NCBI GenBank assembly: GCA_027257055.1
Contig: JAPVLO010000162.1
Location: 434,001-498,000 of the forward strand
Length of the DNA stretch: 64,000 nt
Direction of reading: 5' to 3'
DNA from: Cephalopachus bancanus
Lineage: Eukaryota; Chordata; Mammalia; Primates; Tarsiidae
The notes under the pieces are model-generated. The model was given only the letters and a program-made list of their open reading frames with translations, searched no databases and was not told the DNA's origin. The position numbers were made by a program, and so were the translations under genes. Of the stretch, positions 57,800 to 64,000 are shown in pieces; within the stretch, counting starts at the first letter, position 1, and the number at the start of each line of letters is the position of its first letter.

Positions 57800-60160
57800 T
57801 CCTTTGCACACATTAAACTGTACAGTGGCCTAACAAGCAGTTATGAAATGTGCAGAGCTACTACAGTGCTCGTTTACATAATGAGTCGTAGGCTGGAATG
57901 GATAGCCACAGCTCTCTTCTTCCACAACTCACCCATCTTTCCCCTGCCTTGGCCAGGACCGCTGCTGGTCAGCGTTCTTTATCCCAGTGAAGTGACTCAA
58001 ACCTTCATGCTCAGGGGATCTGAGCCTCGGTCATCTTGCATTTTTGTTGTTTTCCATTAACCTGTACTATTGGGCATGGAAATATACAGCAGCTTCGTGG
58101 AGAATCCTTTGGGTTACACAGACTGAACCTCCTTGCTTCCATTTTGTAGTAACAACCCAGTTTCTCCTTGGAAATGGGCATAAGTCACTCCAACCAATAG
58201 ATTCACTCCTTTTTTCTCCGGTTGGTTCAGTGGCATAAGAAGCTTATATTATCCATGTGGCATTCTCATCCTGCAATCCGCTGGAATCATTTTTGTGTTT
58301 CATGGTAGAGGCATTCCTCCTTGGGTACTAAGATCTCCAAACCAATAGAGCTCAAAGTTGCCTATTGTTGTGCTTCCTTTGCTGTGTCTGGTGTGCCTCC
58401 TTTGACCAGAAACCATGCTGTGAGGAATGCCATGACTATTAGATAAGACATTCTGCGAGTCCGTGGATGAAAGTATTGACAGAGGCATTAAAAGAGAGAA
58501 GGCAGATCGTATCCAGAGTATGAGTCTATTCCTCTGAGGACAAGTCTCTATTCTCTCCATGCTAGAAGTCGTCCATTGTTATCAGCCTAGTCCCCCAGGG
58601 GGTCCATCATACTGAGGACTTTATGCTGTGGGGACATTAGGCACTCGATAGTCATGTTAGCCAGTTCAGCGCTGGTCATTGGAAGTCCATGTTGTTGGTC
58701 CCATGCATCCATCCCTGCCACTGGCCGTTTTCTTCATGAGCCCATTAAGCAAGCTCTAAATGGCTGGGGAAGAGACATCTGTAGAGTTTGTCCTTTTGTC
58801 CATCTGATCACTGAGAGAGTCCTCTGTAGTGGATGTCCTAGGTAGGTATTCAACATAGGATACAAATATTGCCACAGTCTGTGCCCATTCACAGAGATCC
58901 ATCCATATGCCTCTTCTGAGGAGGAAGATTGTCACCAGTCTTCCCATCTTGTTTTTTTCAAGTCCCTGACCATTCAACCAAACCATTGTTCATGAATAGT
59001 AATAGATCCATATTTATGGCCATCTCACTCCAAACATAATGGACAACCAAATACATGGCTTGAAATTCTGCCCACTAGGACGGTTTTCCTTCACCAGTGC
59101 CCTTCAGTGCAGCTCCTGAGAAGACTGGAGTACTACAGTTGTCCACCCTCAGGTTCTATCTGCTTACCTTGCAGATTCAGCTGTAAACCAGGCTTGAGTT
59201 ATTTTTGTTTTTCTTCAGCTATCTGGTTGTAAGGAACAACCCCAGGAGGCAATAGGCCAGGGGTCAAGGGACGAGAAGAATTGGTGTCAAAGGAGTCTGA
59301 GCTACCTGCACCACACCTTTCTGAACTTAGTCTATTATGTACTTCCATTTGATGACAGATTAGTGCTATGAATCCACAACCTTATGGCTTAGTAGTTCAG
59401 ACAGCACACAGTTTGTGATGGGAAGCTCAATCCCCGGATCACCTGATAGCCTATGGTTAGATGTTTAGGGTACTTCCCAAAAGCTCCATACACACATTTA
59501 ACCCAGAATCTCCAGGAAGTCCACTTGTGTCAATTAATTTGCCCCAATCAAGGGTATTATGATCTCCTCCCTTGGTGTGCCACCCTCAGAATCCCCTCCC
59601 ACCTATGTTCCCAGGTTTCTTCACATATGTATCTGAGTTTTACAGTTTTCTTGGTTGTGTATTGCTTTCTGTGGATACCTGTCCCCCTGGAACATGCTGA
59701 CGTTTGACCTTAGTTTGACCCTAGTGGCAACAGGAGGTGGTTGTTGTAGGCCTTGAGGAGAATGGACATCCCCTTTCAAGGCACATCTCAGGTAGGGTTG
59801 TCACAAGGCTTTCAAGCTAAGGAGGGCTGGTCTCCTCAGACCCTGAAGGCAGGCTGCTGCTGCTGCTGCTGCTGCTGCAGGGAAGGAAAGGGAAGGGAAG
59901 CTTGGAGTGGTTGGGGTGTAAGATGATCGGTTTCGTTCGGATTCAGCCAGATGTCACCATTTCAGGTTTCAGAATCCCATTTTTTTACCAATCAGTTTCC
60001 TAATGTTCGCAGGAGAAATTTGGTGTGACTGTGGATTCAAATGTTGTTTGTAATTTAGCAAGCCACATACTAAGTTTTGTATGTGAGTTTCAGCAATACC
60101 AACCCTTTAACTATAGAAGATGGTAGCTGCTTTTAGATCTGTCTGAAGGTGCTCTGGTTC
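57800..60160 (-). mobile_element. Endogenous retrovirus-like internal block, antisense, decayed
   Basis: GGAATGGATAGCCACAGCTC, AACCTTCATGCTCAGGGGAT, CTTGCATTTTTGTTGTTTTC, ACATAATGGACAACCAAATA and TGAAATTCTGCCCACTAGGA follow the antisense order of an old ERVL/MaLR-like pol region. Stops are frequent in all frames and no long viral frame remains. A (CTG)8 run lies at 59854-59877. Confidence 0.5.
59854..59877. repeat. (CTG)8 trinucleotide run
   Basis: Eight uninterrupted CTG units followed by CAG, in intron 4. Confidence 0.95.
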
Positions 60161-60215
60161 TCAGACTGTGACTTTGAGCTGAGAGGTGATGGATCTAAGT
60201 TTGTCATTTTCTTTT

Positions 60216-60509
60216 CTTTTTTTGAGTCAGAGTCTCACTCTGTTGCCCAGGCTGGAGTGCAGTGGCATGATCACTGCTCATCTGCAGCCTCAATCTCCTA
60301 GGCTCAGGCGGATCTTTTCGCCTCAGCCTCCTGAGTAGCTGAGACGACAGGAGTGCCACCACGCCCGGCTAATTTATTTTTATTTTTTTTGTAGAGACGA
60401 CATCTCGCTATGTTGCTTAGTCTGGTCTTGAACTTCTGGTCTCAAGCGATCCTCCTGCCTCAGCCTCCCAAAGTGCTGGAATTACAGGCATGAGCCACCG
60501 CACCTGGCC
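60216..60509 (-). mobile_element. Older AluJ-like element with target-site duplication
   Basis: GAGTCAGAGTCTCACTCTGT to GCCACCGCACCTGGCC, flanked by TCATTTTCTTTT (60204-60215 and 60510-60521). Confidence 0.93.
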
Positions 60510-60521
60510 TCATTTTCTTTT

Positions 60522-62425
60522 TGTAAGCACTAACGTGAACTTAAAGGAACTCAGTCCATCCACATTATAGCCCTTTGTGTCATCATTACTGCCACAGTGG
60601 TCAACTGCAGCAGCCACTTGGACTTCCAAGGCATGCACTTGACTTGGCATTTCATTACAATCAACTACAGGTGATAACCTGACTAATTGTGGTGCATCCT
60701 GAAAAGATATTCCCTGTGGCGCTTAATGAGGTCTCTAATTTTGTCATGTACCTTGTCATGTTATGATGTGAGTCCACAACTGCCAAGAAAAAATAGACAT
60801 GTTGCTGTCATACTAGGCACAAAGGCCTCTTAAAACATTTCATTTCGTTTCTTCCACACTCTACTTAAATGGCTTCATTCTGACCTGTTTTATGTTAGTA
60901 CTATACTCCTGTGGTCTGTCCTAATGGGCCCATTCCTAAACCTGGTATTTTGAAATTTTTAATATTACTCTCCCTGCTCTTATGGCTGAACTGAGCCAGG
61001 CCTCTAATACTTTTCTCTCTCCATTTTCTATTTTGTTAATCTAATTCTTATTTATTTCTGCTGGTTTTTACTGGTGAGCTCTTCTGGACTCTGTGGCATT
61101 TATCTTACAGCTTTTGAGGTCTTACTTTAAGAGACAGATTTTTTTAATAGTATATTCTCAAAGAGGAACTGAAGGTAGCTTTTAGTTCTGAAGCTTTATG
61201 GCTTGCATTTGATTTAATTAGCAGAATTTTTTTATCTTCAAAGTGAATAGTTTTCGATATAATGTTTTTTCCGAATTCTGTTCTTAAGTTTGAGTCAGTA
61301 GTTAGAATGTACAAGCAAGTCCTTCCATTTGTAAACATCATGTTATTAAAATTTAAATGTCATTCAGGAAACATAAAGGCCAAGCAATTATGTAATTAAT
61401 TTACATTGAGAACTTCAAAGACTCAAGTGAGAAAGAATGAGTATCAGCTCTTAAAGACAGACCTCTCAATGACCCCAGTTCATGTTCAGAACTCCTTACA
61501 TTTTGCTACTTTTAGCCTTGAACCATATTAAAACAAGTTCCTATTACAAAAGTTCTCAGGTGCATTAATGTTACATATATTACATATATACTTAAGTATA
61601 TTTAAATATATTACATATATTAATGCCATAATCATTTCTAAGAACTCTGAGCATTTTAGTGATCCCAGGCAACTACCTGGGTCTCTGGATATTCTAGCTC
61701 TGAGTTTCAGAGGAACAAAGCTCTCAGAAAGTTTTAAACAAATAATAACTAACTAGAAGAACTTAATGAGTAGAGAGCCATATTTATGACCCCTTTTCTT
61801 TTCATACACTTTGTTTTCTGGTGATTTTCTATAAGTACTTTGCCCTCTAAAGCAGGGGCTCTCAACTCTTCTTTTCTGACATTCTTCCTTCTGTAAATAA
61901 GTGAATACTTGTATGTACTGTGTGCCAGGTATGATTTTGGACAATGACATGCCTTTTAGCAGTACTCATATCCTAGGCATACGCTCAAGGGTATACCCAT
62001 GATTATGTGAATAAGTCCTTCAAGTTAGCTGTAACTCCTCCCTTTTCCCACAGTATATATGTACAATGCAATGCACACAGAATAAATGGAAATGAGCAGA
62101 AATGAGTCTGTGTTAATTTAGTTTTTAAAAGATAAACAAATAATATACTATTTACTTCAAGCTCATATGCTCAAACAAATAGTAAAATTATTGGTTAAAG
62201 TGTGACAGATGATTATATTTTCCCATGATCTTAATACTTTCTGACATTCTGGTAGTATATTTGACACTATTAATGTATATTAGTGTATAGTTAGTTATAC
62301 TCATAATTATCTGTAATATTAGCAAGATCATTGCTGCAGTCTGCCTACCTTTAGAGGTTTTTGAAATGTAGAAATTCACTGATAGTAATAGAGTATTTGT
62401 TTTGTATATATAAGCAGACAGAAAT
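60522..62425. other. Intron 4 stretch, mostly unrecognised
   Basis: AT-rich, low-complexity TACATATAT near 61570-61625, and an L2-like CTTGTATGTACTGTGTGCCA at about 61908. No gene or exon. Confidence 0.4.
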
Positions 62426-62429
62426 TTGG

Positions 62430-62690
62430 GAGGTGGCAATTAAGATCATCGACTTGGAAGCCAAGTTTCTTAAGTTTGAGTCTCTGGCTGTGCTGTTTGT
62501 TAGCTGTGCCATGTTGGGCAAGTTGCTTGACCCATCTGAGTCAGTTTTATCATCTGGGGTATGATGGGGATAGTAGTAACTATTTCATATTGGAGGAATT
62601 GGATTAAATAAGTTAACACATGTAAAGTTCTTAAAACAGTGCCCAGTATATAGTCAGTAAATGTTACCACTGGTCTTATTTATTAGTTAG
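62430..62690 (+). repeat. MIR element, near full length
   Basis: GACTTGGAAGCCAAGTTTCT, GAGTCTCTGGCTGTGCTGTT, TGTGCCATGTTGGGCAAGTT, CTGAGTCAGTTTTATCATCT and AGTGCCCAGTATATAGTCAG appear in MIR order with the conserved core. Confidence 0.88.
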
Positions 62691-62794
62691 ATGTTTTTTC
62701 TTCCCTCCCCCTGAAATGTAATGGTTAGAGAGAAAATTAGAAGGAGCTAGGTATATTCATATACTTGTACTTCCTTCCTTTCTTTTTGTTGTTG

Positions 62795-63092
62795 TTGTTT
62801 TTATTTATTTATTTTCAGTCAGGGTCTCATTCTGTCATCCAGGCTGGAGTGCAATGCATGACCATGACTCACTGCAGTCTTGGGCTCCGGGGCTCAGGTG
62901 ATCCTTCCACCTCAACCTCTTGGGTAGCTGGAACTGCAGGTGCACCCCATCATGTCTGGCTAAGTTTTTAAATTTTTTGATAGAGATGAGGTCTTGCTGT
63001 ACTGCCTAGTTTAGTCTCAAACTCCTGGGCTCAAGCAGTCCTCCCTCCTTGGCCTCCCAAGGTGCTGGGATTACAGACATGAGCCTGGCTGT
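62795..63092 (-). mobile_element. Older AluJ-like element
   Basis: CAGTCAGGGTCTCATTCTGT to GACATGAGCCTGGC, with (GTT)n in its tail. Confidence 0.88.
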
Positions 63093-64000
63093 ACTTCTTT
63101 CTATCTTGTTCCTTCTGTCTTCTTAGAAGGAAAGATTAGTTTTTAAAAAATAAAGTTTTAGCTTTCCAAACCCTAGTAACTTATGTAATATTCTGTGAGA
63201 ATGAACTGGTGGTATGTAGTCAGAGTGATCTCATACTTCTTGCCATCTTAGCAACCCGAACTCTTTGGAACATAGCATTGAAGACAGTCATCTTTAACGC
63301 AGGTTGTGTGGTAAATGAAGCTTTGAATTTGGAGGATTTTCCCATATAGTTTATATCTACATTGTAACCACAAATATGAGAATCTTATTCTTTTGACTGT
63401 GATTACCATACATTTACTTGAATCATTTCTTTTTTTCTTTCTTCATTTCAGTTCAGTAGTAATTTAAACTAATTAAAAAGCATATAATCATTATTGCCTG
63501 TTACTGCAAACATAGGAGCACGGCTACCTAGAAATATAAGTGTCAGCCTTTAGATCTGATTTGATAACATGTGAAGGGATTCTACCCCCTCTGGACCCCA
63601 TGTGTCATGAGCACCATGGCAGTTAGGTTTCTAACTCATTGCCTGCAAAAGCTATATTGAAACATTTTTTATCTAGAAAAAGTTGCATTACACTTTACTT
63701 TGGGAAAAGTATGTGTCACAAAAAGAGTCTGCTAAGAGAAACATTGATTAATTTTAGTCTAACTTCTGTTTTATCTTTTATGATATTTATAGTAGTGTCA
63801 CTTTCTACTAAAAATGGAATGACAATTTTACTATAGTATGCAAGTGCTTAAGCTGAAACATCAGCTTTTCATGCGGAGATATACAGTAATATGCCAAGCT
63901 TACTCTAGCTTACGTCTATTCTATGATAATCAGGTGTAGAGATGAGTAAGTATTACTTTTAATACAACATTAATGCAGGGGTGAGAACTAAGTAACTAGT
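63093..64000. other. Intron 4 to the window edge
   Basis: Single-copy-looking AT-rich intron. No exon or repeat recognised. Confidence 0.45.

Noticed and set aside
61560..61630. TACATATAT-rich patch as a regulatory site
   Set aside because: Simple low-complexity AT sequence without further support.

Overview
The window is primate nuclear DNA holding the 5' part of one protein-coding gene, TNPO3 (transportin 3, an importin-beta family nuclear import receptor for SR proteins), on the + strand. Four coding exons are visible (17285-17404, 48148-48348, 49709-49782, 50904-51060). They join in frame, have GT/AG splice sites and encode residues 1-184; the rest of the gene lies beyond the right edge. 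Exon 1 sits in a CpG-rich promoter (about 16600-17620) with several ETS-type and Sp1-type sites and an ideal Kozak start. Intron 1 is about 30.7 kb, introns 2 and 3 are about 1.4 and 1.1 kb, and intron 4 fills the remaining 13 kb.

Organism: about 80 Alu copies show it is a primate. Most belong to a lineage that is AluJ-like at base but carries shared changes not found in human AluS/AluY (for example CTCATCTCTACAATAAATCA and GGAAGGCTGAGGCGGAAGGA). Lemur and galago Alus look different, so a tarsier is the best inference. This rests on remembered consensus features, not on a search.

Layout: 1-16600 is intergenic and repeat-rich: Alus, a 5'-truncated L1 with a young Alu inside it, old L1 pieces, two MER5A-like transposons split by Alus, ERV/LTR-like blocks and a MaLR-type LTR. 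16600-17620 is the CpG island promoter and exon 1. 17405-48147 is intron 1, full of Alus, with old L1 and L2 fragments and two non-Alu retroposon families. 48148-51060 is the compact exon 2-4 cluster, whose intron 2 contains a 115-bp inverted duplication. 51061-64000 is intron 4: antisense L1, hAT-like and Tigger-like DNA transposons, a large antisense ERV-like block, a MIR and a few Alus.

The most unusual items are (i) a short, probably Pol II-derived retroposon family with three copies, each with exact or near-exact target-site duplications; (ii) a second family with a shared 3' end but different 5' parts; (iii) the intron 2 inverted duplication; and (iv) a young Alu subfamily. No bacterial, CRISPR or operon-type system is present.
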